Shown piece after piece: positions 9,315-18,606 of a DNA stretch of 64,000 nucleotides (the first letter of the stretch is position 1; each line of letters opens with the position of its first letter). Source of the stretch: Polaribacter cellanae (lineage in GTDB: Bacteria > Bacteroidota > Bacteroidia > Flavobacteriales > Flavobacteriaceae); assembly GCF_017569185.1 (NCBI RefSeq), contig NZ_CP071869.1, positions 558,001 to 622,000 of the forward strand. Direction: 5' to 3'. Position numbers and translations under genes: made by a program. A model generated the notes under the pieces. It searched no databases, was not told the origin of the DNA, and saw only the letters and a program-made list of their open reading frames with translations.

Positions 9315-10547
9315 ATGACTCCAACCACCCTATTCTACATATTAATAGCAATATTAGTCGTCGATTTTATTATCGATAAAATTTTAGACTCTTTAAACGA
9401 AAAACATTTCGACGATAAAATTCCTGAGAAATTGGCAGATGTTTACGACCAAGAAGAATACAAAAAATCTCAAGCCTATAAAAAGACAAATGCGAAATTC
9501 TTGAATATAACTTCTACTTTCTCATTTGTAATAATGCTAGTTTTCTTTTTTGCAGATGGTTTTAAATTTGTAGATAATTTTGCAAGAAGTTTTACAGACA
9601 ATCCTATCTTGGTGGCACTTATTTTCTTTGGAATTATAATGTTGGGGTCAGATATTTTAACAACACCTTTCTCCTACTACAAAACTTTTGTAATCGAAGA
9701 AAAATTCGGGTTTAATAAATCTACAAAAACTACTTTTTGGTTAGACAAACTAAAAGGTTGGTTAATGACGATTATAGTTGGTGGAGGCGTTTTAGCCCTT
9801 ATTATTTGGTTTTATCAACTTATTGGAAAAAATTTTTGGATATATGCATGGATTTTAGTCGCAGTTTTTTCATTATTTATGAATATGTTTTACGCAAAAT
9901 TAATTGTGCCATTATTCAATAAACAAACACCTTTAGAAGATGGCGAATTAAAAACTGCTATTGAAAAATATGCCGCAAAAGTAGGTTTTAAGCTAAATAA
10001 TATTTTTGTAATTGATGGCTCCAAACGTTCCACAAAAGCAAATGCGTATTTTTCTGGTTTTGGTTCTCAAAAAAGAATTACGTTGTTCGATACGTTAATA
10101 AACGACTTAGAAACCGAGGAAATTGTGGCAGTTTTAGCACACGAGGTTGGGCATTATCAGAAAAAACACATCATTTTTAATTTAATTACTTCTATTTTAC
10201 TAACTGGATTTACGTTATTTATTTTATCATTATTTATAAATTCTCCAATATTATCGAAAGCTTTGGGAGTAGATATTCCGAGTTTTCATATTGGTTTAAT
10301 TGCTTTTGGAATTTTGTATTCGCCAATTTCAGAAATTACTGGAATAATTATGAACTATATTTCTAGAAAATTTGAATATCAAGCAGACGATTTTGCCAAA
10401 AATACATTTGCAGCAAAACCATTAATTACCTCCTTAAAAAAACTTTCGAAGAATAGTTTAAGTAATTTAACACCACATAAAGCATATGAATTTGTGCATT
10501 ACTCACATCCTACTTTATTAAAAAGAATTAAAAATTTAGAATCTTAA
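9315..10547 (+). CDS. M48 family metalloprotease (Ste24/CAAX protease-like)
   Basis: This 410-residue integral membrane protein has several hydrophobic spans (about residues 2-18, 65-85, 100-120, 145-170, 180-200, 285-330) and the zinc motif LAHEVGHYQKKH near residue 270, with the third ligand supplied by FEYQADDFA further on. This is the Ste24/HtpX-type M48 layout, with the active site facing a membrane-embedded chamber. In bacteria such proteins act in membrane-protein quality control; prenyl processing is unlikely. No partner is encoded next door. Confidence 0.9.
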   Translation: MTPTTLFYILIAILVVDFIIDKILDSLNEKHFDDKIPEKLADVYDQEEYKKSQAYKKTNAKFLNITSTFSFVIMLVFFFADGFKFVDNFARSFTDNPILVALIFFGIIMLGSDILTTPFSYYKTFVIEEKFGFNKSTKTTFWLDKLKGWLMTIIVGGGVLALIIWFYQLIGKNFWIYAWILVAVFSLFMNMFYAKLIVPLFNKQTPLEDGELKTAIEKYAAKVGFKLNNIFVIDGSKRSTKANAYFSGFGSQKRITLFDTLINDLETEEIVAVLAHEVGHYQKKHIIFNLITSILLTGFTLFILSLFINSPILSKALGVDIPSFHIGLIAFGILYSPISEITGIIMNYISRKFEYQADDFAKNTFAAKPLITSLKKLSKNSLSNLTPHKAYEFVHYSHPTLLKRIKNLES

Positions 10548-10615
10548 CATTTGTTTCTTACGTTAGTTATTCTTAAATTCACTCTAGATTAAAAACCATT
10601 ATCTACAAGCAGTTT

Positions 10616-12835
10616 ATGGAGTATAATGTTACCATAGAAGAAGAAAATAAAGAGATTGCAAATCGTTACAAAGATTTGCTAAAAGGAACTTATGAAGTCT
10701 TGTCTAAAGAAGACAAAGAGCTTATAAGAAAAGCTTTCGACATTGCTTTGGATGCACATTCGCAACAACGCAGAAAAACTGGCGAACCCTATATTTATCA
10801 TCCAATTGCAGTTGCTAAAATTGTAGCTATGGAAATTGGTTTGGGTGCAACCTCTATTGCAGCAGCATTGTTACACGATGTTGTAGAAGATACCGATTTT
10901 ACGATTGACGATATGGAACAATTGTTTGGAGAAACAATTGCTAGAATTGTAAATGGTTTGACTAAGATTTCTCGTTTGAACAAGGCACAAGATGCTTCTA
11001 TTCAAGCAGAAAATTTTAGAAAAATGCTTTTAACGTTAAATGATGATGTAAGAGTAATTCTCATAAAAATTGCAGACAGGTTGCACAATATGCAAACAAT
11101 GGATGCAATGCCAGCTCATAAACAAGTAAAAATAGCTTCAGAAACTTTATATATTTACGCGCCTTTAGCACACAGATTAGGCTTGTATAATATTAAAACA
11201 GAACTAGAAGATTTAGGTTTAAAATACACAGAACCAGAGGTTTTTAATGATATTGTAACCAAGATTAAAGAAAGTAAAGAAGAGCAACAAAAATATTTAG
11301 AGACGTTTGCAGAAACGTTAAAAAGCGGTTTAGACAAAGAGAATTTCGCCTATGAAATAAAAGGGCGATTTAAGTCTATTTATTCCATTCGTAAGAAAAT
11401 GAGGAATCAAAATGTAACTTTCGAGGAAGTATATGACAAATACGCCATTCGAATAATTTTTACACCTCTTTCTGCAGATGAAAAATTTGAAGCTTGGAAA
11501 ATTTACTCTATTGTAACCGATTATTTTAAACCCAACCCTTCTCGTTTAAGAGATTGGATTTCGCAACCAAAATCCACTGGTTACGAAGCATTACATATTA
11601 CGGTTGTTGGGCCAGATGCTCAGTGGGTAGAAGTGCAAATTCGTTCGGATAGAATGAATGAGATTGCAGAAAAAGGCTATGCAGCACATTTTAAATACAA
11701 ACAGGGAAACACCAACGAAAGTGGCTTAGAAGCTTGGTTAAATCGATTAAAAGAATCTTTAGAAAACCAAAGCTTAAATGCAGTTGATTTTGTGGAGGAA
11801 TTTAAACTGAATTTATATTCCAAAGAAATATATGTATTTACGCCAAAAGGAGATTTAAAATCGTTACCTAAAAATGCATCTGCATTAGATTTTGCATTTT
11901 CAATTCATACAGATGTTGGTTTAAAATGTAGAGGCGCAAAAGTAAATGGAAAATTAGTGCCACTAAGCCACACTTTAAAAAGTGGCGATCAAATAGAAGT
12001 GATTACAAGTTCTACAAATAAACCAAATGCAAGATGGTTAGATTTTGTAATTACTGCAAGAGCTAAAACAAAAATTAGAGCGGCTTTAAAAGAAGAAGAA
12101 AAGAAAATTGCAGAAGAAGGAAAAGCCATTTTAACACGAAAATTACGTCATTTAAAAATAACTTTTAATGATAAAATTGTAAATGAACTCGTCGTTTATT
12201 TTAAATTAAGAACTAGTTTCGATTTATTCTATAGATTTGGAAATGGAGCTATTGACAATACCCAATTAAAAGCATTTGTATCACAAAGAAATAGTACCTT
12301 CTTAAATTTCTTTAAAACAAAGTTAAGAAGAAACTCTTCTACCAAAGAAAATATAGATTCCGAAGAAGTTACGAACAAATACGATGCTTTAGTTTTTGGT
12401 AAAGAGGAAGAAAAACTAGATTATAAATTATCTAAATGTTGTAACCCAATCCCTGGCGATCAAGTTTTTGGTTTTTTAACCATTAATGAAGGAATAAAAG
12501 TGCATAAAAAGAATTGTCCGAATGCAATTTCTCTACAATCTAACTATGCCTACAGAATTATGAAAGCCAAGTGGATTGACTCCACAAAGCAAGACTTTAA
12601 AGCCATTTTACATATTAGTGGAGTAGATAATAAAGGAATTGTTACCAAAGTTACTTCCATAATTTCTAGCAGTAACAATGTTTTTATTCACAGTATAAAT
12701 ATTGCTGGAGACGAAGGAGTTTTCGATGGTAAAATTAGCCTTAGCGTGCAGAATAGCCCACAATTAAACAAATTAATAAAGAGCATTCAAAAAGTAGATG
12801 GTGTTAAAAAAGTAGAACGTGTTAATACTTTGTAA
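10616..12835 (+). CDS. Bifunctional (p)ppGpp synthetase/hydrolase RelA/SpoT
   Basis: The 739-residue Rel/SpoT enzyme has an N-terminal hydrolase (HD) domain with HPIAVAKIV, LLHDVVEDT and DRLHNMQTMDAM, then the synthetase domain with GRFKSIYSIRKKM, YDKYAIRIIF and GYEALHITVVGP, a TGS domain (YVFTPKGDLKSLPKNASALDFAFSIH split over about 400-460), a zinc-finger region with KCCNPIPGD, and a C-terminal ACT domain. Retention of the HD residues indicates both synthesis and breakdown of the stringent alarmone. It is followed 72 bp later by a Fur-family regulator gene with its own promoter. Confidence 0.97.
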   Translation: MEYNVTIEEENKEIANRYKDLLKGTYEVLSKEDKELIRKAFDIALDAHSQQRRKTGEPYIYHPIAVAKIVAMEIGLGATSIAAALLHDVVEDTDFTIDDMEQLFGETIARIVNGLTKISRLNKAQDASIQAENFRKMLLTLNDDVRVILIKIADRLHNMQTMDAMPAHKQVKIASETLYIYAPLAHRLGLYNIKTELEDLGLKYTEPEVFNDIVTKIKESKEEQQKYLETFAETLKSGLDKENFAYEIKGRFKSIYSIRKKMRNQNVTFEEVYDKYAIRIIFTPLSADEKFEAWKIYSIVTDYFKPNPSRLRDWISQPKSTGYEALHITVVGPDAQWVEVQIRSDRMNEIAEKGYAAHFKYKQGNTNESGLEAWLNRLKESLENQSLNAVDFVEEFKLNLYSKEIYVFTPKGDLKSLPKNASALDFAFSIHTDVGLKCRGAKVNGKLVPLSHTLKSGDQIEVITSSTNKPNARWLDFVITARAKTKIRAALKEEEKKIAEEGKAILTRKLRHLKITFNDKIVNELVVYFKLRTSFDLFYRFGNGAIDNTQLKAFVSQRNSTFLNFFKTKLRRNSSTKENIDSEEVTNKYDALVFGKEEEKLDYKLSKCCNPIPGDQVFGFLTINEGIKVHKKNCPNAISLQSNYAYRIMKAKWIDSTKQDFKAILHISGVDNKGIVTKVTSIISSSNNVFIHSINIAGDEGVFDGKISLSVQNSPQLNKLIKSIQKVDGVKKVERVNTL

Positions 12836-12876
12836 ATATCATTTTTAAAAAAGATTAATTTATTCAGAAATAACTG

Positions 12877-12884
12877 TAAATTTG
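12877..12884 (+). promoter_or_regulatory. -7 promoter element (TAAATTTG) of the Fur-family gene
   Basis: TAAATTTG fits the Bacteroidota -7 consensus and lies 23 bp before the ATG. The -33 position is weak. Confidence 0.45.
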
Positions 12885-12907
12885 TTATTTCGTAAAATTT
12901 TAAGATA

Positions 12908-13357
12908 ATGAGCAATTCTCTTGAGAATCAAGAAGTAGTTAAAAACGTTTTTACCACATATTTAGAAGAAAAAAAACACAGGAAAACTCCTGAACGTTAT
13001 GCCATTCTTCAGGAAATTTATGCGGCAGAAGAACATTTCGATATAGAGTCGCTCTATATTAAAATGAAAAACAAAAATTACAGAGTTAGTAGAGCAACTT
13101 TGTACAATACGATTGATTTGCTTTTAGATTGTGGTTTGGTTAGAAAACATCAGTTTGATGGGCAGTCTATGGCACGTTATGAAAAAAGTTATTTCGATAA
13201 AAACCACGATCATGTAATTTTTACAGATTCTGGTGAAGTAAAAGAGTTTTGTGATCCAAGGATTCAAATTATCAAAAAAACAATTGAAGATATTTTTGAC
13301 ATCGATATTAAAAATCACTCTCTTTATTTTTATGGAACAAAGAAGAAAAAAAAATAA
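12908..13357 (+). CDS. Fur-family transcriptional regulator
   Basis: The 149-residue protein has the Fur winged helix (about 10-90; [25 protein letters not shown] and [20 protein letters not shown]) and a dimerisation domain with [15 protein letters not shown]. The CxxC structural-zinc motif that normally follows HDH is absent (FTDS in its place), as in a lineage of Bacteroidota Fur-like proteins, so metal sensing would rely on the His/Asp/Glu sites. Whether it answers iron, zinc or peroxide cannot be decided. It ends in a Lys run and lies 47 bp before purA, so the two may be cotranscribed. Confidence 0.88.
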   Translation: MSNSLENQEVVKNVFTTYLEEKKHRKTPERYAILQEIYAAEEHFDIESLYIKMKNKNYRVSRATLYNTIDLLLDCGLVRKHQFDGQSMARYEKSYFDKNHDHVIFTDSGEVKEFCDPRIQIIKKTIEDIFDIDIKNHSLYFYGTKKKKK

Positions 13358-13404
13358 CACAAGAAACAACAATAAAAACAACAAAAAACTAATTAAAACA
13401 ACCG

Positions 13405-14676
13405 ATGGCTGTAGATTTATTACTCGGATTACAATGGGGAGATGAGGGAAAAGGAAAAATTGTAGACGTTCTAACAACAAATTATGATATTATTGCTCGT
13501 TTTCAGGGCGGTCCAAATGCAGGACATACTTTAATTTTCGACGGACACAAACATGTCTTACATACAATTCCTTCAGGAATTTTTCATAAAACAGCATTAA
13601 ATGTTGTGGGAAATGGTGTAGTTATAGATCCTGTAATTTTTAAAAAGGAATTAGAAAATTTAGACAAGCATAAAATTAATTATACAGAAACGTTATTAAT
13701 TTCTAGAAAAGCACATTTAATTTTACCAACACACAGGTTGTTAGACGCAGCTTCAGAAACTTCTAAAGGAAAAGCGAAAATTGGTTCTACTTTAAAAGGA
13801 ATTGGACCAACTTATATGGACAAGACTGGTAGAAACGGAATGCGTGTTGGAGATTTAGAATTAGAAAATTGGAAAGAAAAATACGATGCTTTAACAGAAA
13901 AGCATTTAAAAATGTTAAAATTCTTTGATGTTCAAATAGAATATAATTTAAAAGAATTAGAAGCAGAATTTTGTAAAGGAATCGATAAATTAAAAACATT
14001 ACAATTTATTGATAGTGAAGAATTTTTAAATAAAGCCATAAAAGATAAAAAAACAATTTTAGCAGAAGGTGCACAAGGTTCTTTATTAGATATAGATTTT
14101 GGAACATACCCTTTTGTAACATCTTCTAACACAACTGCAGCAGGTGCTTGTACAGGTTTAGGAGTTGCTCCCAATAGAATTGGCGAAGTTTTTGGAATTT
14201 TTAAGGCCTACACAACAAGAGTTGGCTCTGGTCCTTTTCCAACAGAATTATTTGATAACGATGGTGCAGAAATGGCGAGAGTTGGGCATGAGTTTGGTGC
14301 TACAACAGGAAGGGCAAGAAGATGTGGTTGGTTAGATTTAGTAGCATTAAAATACGCAGTAGATGTTAATGGAGTTACACAGTTAATGATGATGAAAGGT
14401 GATGTACTTTCTGGTTTCGATACCTTAAAAGTATGTACTTCTTACAATTATAAAGGAGAAGAAATTTCTCACTTTCCATATAATATCGAACCAGAAAATG
14501 TTTCTGTAAATTATTCTGAATTTAAAGGTTGGGATGAAGATTTAACAAAAATGGCTTCCGCCGATCAATTGCCTAAAAATTTATTGGACTATGTTGCTTT
14601 TATTGAAAAAGAAACAGGAGTCCCTGTAAAAATAGTTTCTGTTGGTCCAGATAGAAAACAAACCATCAATAGATAA
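13405..14676 (+). CDS. purA: Adenylosuccinate synthetase
   Basis: PurA joins IMP and aspartate using GTP, the first committed step of AMP synthesis. The 423-residue sequence has the P-loop-like LGLQWGDEGKGKIVDVL at its start, GGPNAGHT, the IMP-binding KIGSTLKGIGPTYMDKTGRNGMRVGDL region, EGAQGSLLDIDFGTYPFVTSSNTTAAG, and GATTGRARRCGWLDLVALKYAVDVNG. Length is normal. It follows the Fur-family gene closely and ends at a strong terminator. Confidence 0.98.
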   Translation: MAVDLLLGLQWGDEGKGKIVDVLTTNYDIIARFQGGPNAGHTLIFDGHKHVLHTIPSGIFHKTALNVVGNGVVIDPVIFKKELENLDKHKINYTETLLISRKAHLILPTHRLLDAASETSKGKAKIGSTLKGIGPTYMDKTGRNGMRVGDLELENWKEKYDALTEKHLKMLKFFDVQIEYNLKELEAEFCKGIDKLKTLQFIDSEEFLNKAIKDKKTILAEGAQGSLLDIDFGTYPFVTSSNTTAAGACTGLGVAPNRIGEVFGIFKAYTTRVGSGPFPTELFDNDGAEMARVGHEFGATTGRARRCGWLDLVALKYAVDVNGVTQLMMMKGDVLSGFDTLKVCTSYNYKGEEISHFPYNIEPENVSVNYSEFKGWDEDLTKMASADQLPKNLLDYVAFIEKETGVPVKIVSVGPDRKQTINR

Positions 14677-14702
14677 ATTTTAAAATATATCTTATATAAA
14701 AA

Positions 14703-14735
14703 GCATCTTTTGAAAAATCAAAAGATGCCTTTTTT
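14703..14735 (+). terminator. Rho-independent terminator after purA
   Basis: A 10-bp stem GCATCTTTTG / CAAAAGATGC with a 6-base loop is followed by CCTTTTTTG, 26 bp after the purA stop. It also faces the end of the convergent 598-residue gene. Confidence 0.85.
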
Positions 14736-14776
14736 GTTTAAAATATTCTTATATTCTCTTTAATGCAAACAGAAAA

Positions 14777-16573
14777 TTATAACTTTTCAAGTTCTAAACT
14801 TATTAATTTTAACTGTTTTTGTTTAATTTCTAAAGCTTCAATTATCGCTTCTTTTGTATCTAAAAAATGGTTTTTTTGCGATTGAAATAATTCAGAATAA
14901 TAAGCAACTCCTTTTTGAAGGTTATTTTTAAACTTTACCAAGTAACGTTTTTGTTTCACATCCATCGATGTTTTTAACTCATTTAACTTATTATCCAAAT
15001 AAGAAAAATAAAGATTCAATTCTTTGATAAACATATTTGGACGTTCTTTTTCATCAAGTACATTATCTCTCCCATAAATATGATCGGTAATATTTTTTAG
15101 AGTCATAATTTTTGAATAATATGCCATATTTGGTCCTGGACAAACAGAAACTCCAGTTCCTATTTTTGCTGTATCGGCTTTATTTACCAATAATGCAGAG
15201 GTTCCTAAACCAACACAAATACACGATTTTTCTATAATCTGACTGTATTTTTTAGTTTTCTCTTCCTCAGAAATATCTAAAGTTTCTAACTCTTTTATTT
15301 TTAAATGTTGATATTCTCTTGAAGCAGTACATAAACCAGATTCTTTAAATTCTGTATTTAAAGCAACAAATTTACTCGGACAAGAACTTCCTGGTCTATT
15401 TTTATCAATTAAAACCTGCTTTTCAACATCTTTTGTATTTCCTTTTAAGGTGTTAAATGGTACACCTAAAGGCGATGTATTACTTAAATATAAATCTTTT
15501 TCTTGGGGATTTGTCAATTTTTCTAAAGTATCATTATCGACAGTGGTCGCTTCAGGAACCAATAAAAAAGGACTTCCCCAACCCACAGAATCAATATTAT
15601 ATTCGTCTAACAAAAAGGCTTGCTCCTCCTCTGTTCCAACGCCACCTTGCGCTGTTATTTTTAAATTCAAATCTATATTTGGAACTATTTTTCCATCTAA
15701 TTTTAAAGCCTTAAAAACCAAAAGCTGAATTTGATTTTTTAAATCTTCTTTTTTTTCTTTAAATTCTTTTAAAACGGGACCTAATAGAAAACCATCCGTT
15801 GCAAACGCATGTCCACCACAGTTTAAACCAGATTCTATTCTGTATTCAGACACCCACAATCCTTTTTTTGCTAAAATTTTACCTTGAATAAATGCAGAAC
15901 GATAATCGCTTACTTTTAAAATTATTTTCTTTTTGATAAAACCCTTTTCATCAGGAAAAAAATCTTTAAAATTACTTATGTAAGAATACAAACGAGAATT
16001 TAAACCCGCAGAAAGTACCAAAGAAGAAGATAAATTACTTTGTGCATAACCTCTTAGTGCTGCGTGAGCGTCGTTATATTCTATTGGTAATTGTTTTTTT
16101 TTAATGTAATTAGCTTTATCAATCTTCGTCATGATATTTACATCAATACTACCCATTGTTAGATTTTTGTTTGCCCAATCTTTTAATTTAGAAACATTAA
16201 AACCATTTGTGGTAAGTATTTTAAATTCCTTTTTTAGCGACGAACTATCGGGAAGCATTTCTAAATAACTTTTTAAAGCATCTGTAGTTTCTTCTGTTAC
16301 GTTTTTTAAGGCTATAAATTTCTTTTCTGTTTCTTCTTGAATAAAGTTTAAATACGATGTAATTCTTTTTGCTCTAAAATCTTCTACTTTATTTGAAATC
16401 TCTTTATAAGGAATCTCTAATTTTTCGCTATAAATTTTCCTTAATTTCTCTATCAAAATATCATCAACCAAAGAAATTACAGAATCGATACCATATTGAG
16501 CTACTTTTAAAGGAGAATCTATTGTAAATCCAATTCCCATTACTGGAATATGAAATGAATGTGGTTTTATCAT
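14777..16573 (-). CDS. Unrecognised 598-residue Cys-rich protein of the nitrite/NO island, possibly a flavin TIM barrel
   Basis: I do not recognise a characterised family. The protein has no signal peptide or membrane span. Its N-terminus (about 1-130) is helical and Lys/Glu-rich. The middle carries RIESGLNCGGHAF (about 250), ITAQGGVGTEEEQAFLLDEY and IDSVGWGSPFLLVPEATT (about 310-350), reminiscent of phosphate-binding loops of nitronate monooxygenase and glutamate-synthase barrels. Cysteines cluster in SSCPSKF, SGLCTASREYQ, KSCICVGLGTSALL and GVSVCPGPNM (about 395-480), which could bind an Fe-S cluster. The C-terminus is coiled-coil-like. It has its own promoter with an FNR-type box like that of nirK. 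A role in nitrogen-oxide handling is inference from context only. Confidence 0.75.
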   Translation of the reverse strand: MIKPHSFHIPVMGIGFTIDSPLKVAQYGIDSVISLVDDILIEKLRKIYSEKLEIPYKEISNKVEDFRAKRITSYLNFIQEETEKKFIALKNVTEETTDALKSYLEMLPDSSSLKKEFKILTTNGFNVSKLKDWANKNLTMGSIDVNIMTKIDKANYIKKKQLPIEYNDAHAALRGYAQSNLSSSLVLSAGLNSRLYSYISNFKDFFPDEKGFIKKKIILKVSDYRSAFIQGKILAKKGLWVSEYRIESGLNCGGHAFATDGFLLGPVLKEFKEKKEDLKNQIQLLVFKALKLDGKIVPNIDLNLKITAQGGVGTEEEQAFLLDEYNIDSVGWGSPFLLVPEATTVDNDTLEKLTNPQEKDLYLSNTSPLGVPFNTLKGNTKDVEKQVLIDKNRPGSSCPSKFVALNTEFKESGLCTASREYQHLKIKELETLDISEEEKTKKYSQIIEKSCICVGLGTSALLVNKADTAKIGTGVSVCPGPNMAYYSKIMTLKNITDHIYGRDNVLDEKERPNMFIKELNLYFSYLDNKLNELKTSMDVKQKRYLVKFKNNLQKGVAYYSELFQSQKNHFLDTKEAIIEALEIKQKQLKLISLELEKL

Positions 16574-16605
16574 TATATTTATTATTTAACTATTTTAAAT
16601 AGCGC

Positions 16606-16613
16606 ACAATGTA
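16606..16613 (-). promoter_or_regulatory. Probable -7 element (TACATTGT) of the 598-residue gene
   Basis: TACATTGT on the minus strand is one base from TAnnTTTG, 32 bp before the ATG. The FNR-type palindrome is centred about 41.5 bp upstream of the predicted start site near 16601. Confidence 0.4.
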
Positions 16614-16635
16614 TTTATATTTCTTAAAGAAAAAT

Positions 16636-16649
16636 ATGATTATTATCAT
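16636..16649. promoter_or_regulatory. FNR/DNR-type palindrome ATGATTATTATCAT
   Basis: The site reads ATGAT-N4-ATCAT, a perfect 5-bp inverted repeat with the half-site spacing of the Crp/Fnr superfamily (TTGAT-N4-ATCAA). It lies at the class II activator distance from the predicted promoter of the 598-residue gene and closely resembles the box before nirK. Confidence 0.6.
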
Positions 16650-16653
16650 AACA

Positions 16654-16687
16654 AAAAGCATCTTTTAATTTCTTAAAAGACGCTTTT
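16654..16687 (-). terminator. Terminator after ric/scdA
   Basis: Arms of 15 bp (AAAAGCATCTTTTAA paired with TTAAAAGACGCTTTT, one G-U) end in a T run on the minus strand, 29 bp past the Ric stop, separating the nirK operon from the 598-residue gene. Confidence 0.8.
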
Positions 16688-16715
16688 CCTATTAAAAAAA
16701 CTAACAAAAATTATT

Positions 16716-17438
16716 TTAAATATTATTTTTTTGCTCCAAAACAATTGCTTTTGGAAACAAAATATTATTTTCTAAATGTATATGTTGGTGTAAATCGTTT
16801 TCGAACTCTTCTAATTTTGCATATAAAGCTTTAAAAGTGTTACAAGCGCCTTTTGGTGGTGTATAGTTATTAGAAAGTTGTTTTATTTCTTTTAAAATAT
16901 CTCCTGCATTCTCATGTTCTTCTTCCATCATTTTTATTGGATTATTTACAGTTCCAAAATGGGGGATAGTTACCTTCTCTCTTTCGCTATCTGCTTTTAC
17001 CAACTTTTTTATAAATGGAAATAAAATTAATTCCTCTTTTTTCATATGCGAAGCCAATTCTTTTGCAACAGTATTAAATAAGCTATTAATTTCTACAACT
17101 TCAGTATAATGGTGTCCATGAACTTTCGCTACTTTTGCTGCATATTGTAAGATTATTTGTGTGCTTTCTTGAACATACGAATGATGAATATTTTCTATAT
17201 GATCTATCAAAAAGTCTAATTTCCAAGAATCGTAATTGTATGCATTTGAAACTGGATTGTTAATAGTTGCCAATTCCTTTTCTAAATCTGTATAAGAGAT
17301 ATTATGTTTTTCGCACGCTTTTTTTATGGAGATTCCTCCACCACAACAAAAATCTATTCCGTGTTTTTTAAATACATCTGCAGTTCTTATATTATTGGTA
17401 ACTACTTCTGCTACTGTGTTTTCTTTTGTAATATTCAT
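16716..17438 (-). CDS. ric: Iron-sulfur cluster repair di-iron protein Ric/ScdA
   Basis: The 240-residue protein has the N-terminal DUF542 domain (about 1-55) with HGIDFCCGGGISIKKAC, and a hemerythrin-like domain (about 75-235) whose His and Glu residues (IENIHHSYV, HGHHYTEV, MKKEELILFPFI, EEHENAG, HIHLENNILFPKA) build a di-iron site. Ric proteins deliver iron to repair Fe-S clusters damaged by nitric oxide or peroxide in the cytoplasm. Here it is the last gene of the nirK operon, 47 bp after the globin gene, which fits a role in protecting the cell from NO made by NirK. Confidence 0.93.
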   Translation of the reverse strand: MNITKENTVAEVVTNNIRTADVFKKHGIDFCCGGGISIKKACEKHNISYTDLEKELATINNPVSNAYNYDSWKLDFLIDHIENIHHSYVQESTQIILQYAAKVAKVHGHHYTEVVEINSLFNTVAKELASHMKKEELILFPFIKKLVKADSEREKVTIPHFGTVNNPIKMMEEEHENAGDILKEIKQLSNNYTPPKGACNTFKALYAKLEEFENDLHQHIHLENNILFPKAIVLEQKNNI

Positions 17439-17485
17439 AATATATATTTAAATTTATATTGATGTTTTCTTAATTTTTAAATTTA

Positions 17486-17869
17486 TTAACGATGATTAAA
17501 AATCGCCATAAACTGTCCATGAGCCATTCTTCTGGAAGCTTCTTTTGCTTTGTTTGCTAAATGACCTTCGAAATTTGCATCTATTGTTTGAAACCAAATT
17601 TGCAACCATCTCCCAAAATGTTTTTGATTTGTTTTATGGTTTAAATTACGATCTACATTCAAATGTTTCTGTGTAGGATTTCCTTTAAATTTTGCAACTC
17701 CAAATAAATTTGTTTCCCAGAAATCTTTCAACTTTTCTAAATGTTCTGGCCATTTTTCTTCAGCAATATGATTGTTGAAAATAGGGCCTAATAAATTGTC
17801 TTTTCTTATTTTATGATAAAAAGTGTTCACTAAAAATGAAATATCATCTCTTGTTTCTATCTCTTTCAT
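17486..17869 (-). CDS. Group III truncated haemoglobin
   Basis: The 127-residue sequence begins with the DISFLVNTFYHKIRKDNLLGPIF helix pattern and has ..WPEHLEKLKDFWETNLFG.., NLNHKTNQKHFGRWLQIWFQTID with the proximal His region, and EASRRMAHGQ. This is the group III (trHbP) truncated globin signature. Such proteins bind O2 and NO and are found with nitrate/nitrite metabolism. It is 6 bp downstream of the SCO1-like gene, clearly in the same operon, and is likely to deal with NO leakage. Confidence 0.92.
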   Translation of the reverse strand: MKEIETRDDISFLVNTFYHKIRKDNLLGPIFNNHIAEEKWPEHLEKLKDFWETNLFGVAKFKGNPTQKHLNVDRNLNHKTNQKHFGRWLQIWFQTIDANFEGHLANKAKEASRRMAHGQFMAIFNHR

Positions 17870-17875
17870 TAATAA

Positions 17876-18598
17876 TTATTTATTATTTACAGTTTCTATA
17901 ATTTTTTCGATAGTTTCTTTATTATCAACTCCTAAACCTTCTTGTTGATGTACTAATTCTCCTTGTGGATTAAAAACACTTATAATATTGGAATGTGAAA
18001 AATCTAAAGGATCTATTTGCTTATATTTTACGGATAAAACATTTGCAAACTCTCGAACTCCACTTTCTGTTCCTTGTAAAAAAGTCCACTGTTTTCCATC
18101 CATATAATTTTCTATGGCATATTTTTTTAATCTTTTAGGAGTATCTGTTTTGGGGTCGATACTTACCAAAACATATTGTACACCATCCTTTAAATTTTTA
18201 GGAATTTTTGCTTCAATATTTCTCATATCTGCAGATAATCTAGGGCAAGCAGCTTTACAAGTGGTATAAATCATAACCATTACCAATGTTTTTCCTTTCA
18301 GTTCTTTTAATTCGATGGTTTTTCCTTCTTCAGTATTCCATTTAGATGTTAGATTGAAAATTGATTGTTCTGAAATTTCTTTATCTAAAACCTTTTTTAC
18401 CTGTTTTGTTAATTTATTTATCGGTCTTAAATCCATTTTACAAACTGGGCAAATTCCTTTTTCTTGATAGAGCTTTTCCCCTTCGCATTTCATAGGACAT
18501 TGGAAACCTACATTAGCAACCTTTTTTGTTTCTTTTTTGTCGCAAGAAACTAATAATATTATAGTTACAAAAATTGCTATTTTTATAATTTGTTTCAT
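17876..18598 (-). CDS. SCO1/SenC-like copper protein with N-terminal heavy-metal-binding domain
   Basis: A lipoprotein signal (IILLVSCDKK) is followed by a small metal-binding domain with CPMKCEGEKLY and CPVCKMDLRP (about 33-60), then a thioredoxin-fold SCO1/SenC domain with TTCKAACPRLSADM (the CxxxC copper motif) and a distal His in DFSHSNIISVF. SCO1 proteins insert copper into cuproenzymes in the periplasm. Between a NirV-like gene and a globin gene, its most likely client is the copper nitrite reductase upstream. Length 240 residues. Confidence 0.92.
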   Translation of the reverse strand: MKQIIKIAIFVTIILLVSCDKKETKKVANVGFQCPMKCEGEKLYQEKGICPVCKMDLRPINKLTKQVKKVLDKEISEQSIFNLTSKWNTEEGKTIELKELKGKTLVMVMIYTTCKAACPRLSADMRNIEAKIPKNLKDGVQYVLVSIDPKTDTPKRLKKYAIENYMDGKQWTFLQGTESGVREFANVLSVKYKQIDPLDFSHSNIISVFNPQGELVHQQEGLGVDNKETIEKIIETVNNK

Positions 18599-18606
18599 TT
18601 TTTCTT

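Noticed and set aside
12908-13357. Fur-family gene as a pseudogene because CxxC is missing
   Set aside because: The frame, length and HTH are intact and such CxxC-less members are common in Bacteroidota.
13251-13445. Small frame across the fur-purA junction
   Set aside because: It is out of frame with both genes and consists of Lys/Asn-rich text from an A-rich spacer; no start signal supports it.
13124-13480. 118-codon frame antisense to the Fur-family and purA genes
   Set aside because: It is Leu/Phe-rich text produced by the complement of an AT-rich coding region, with no start context.
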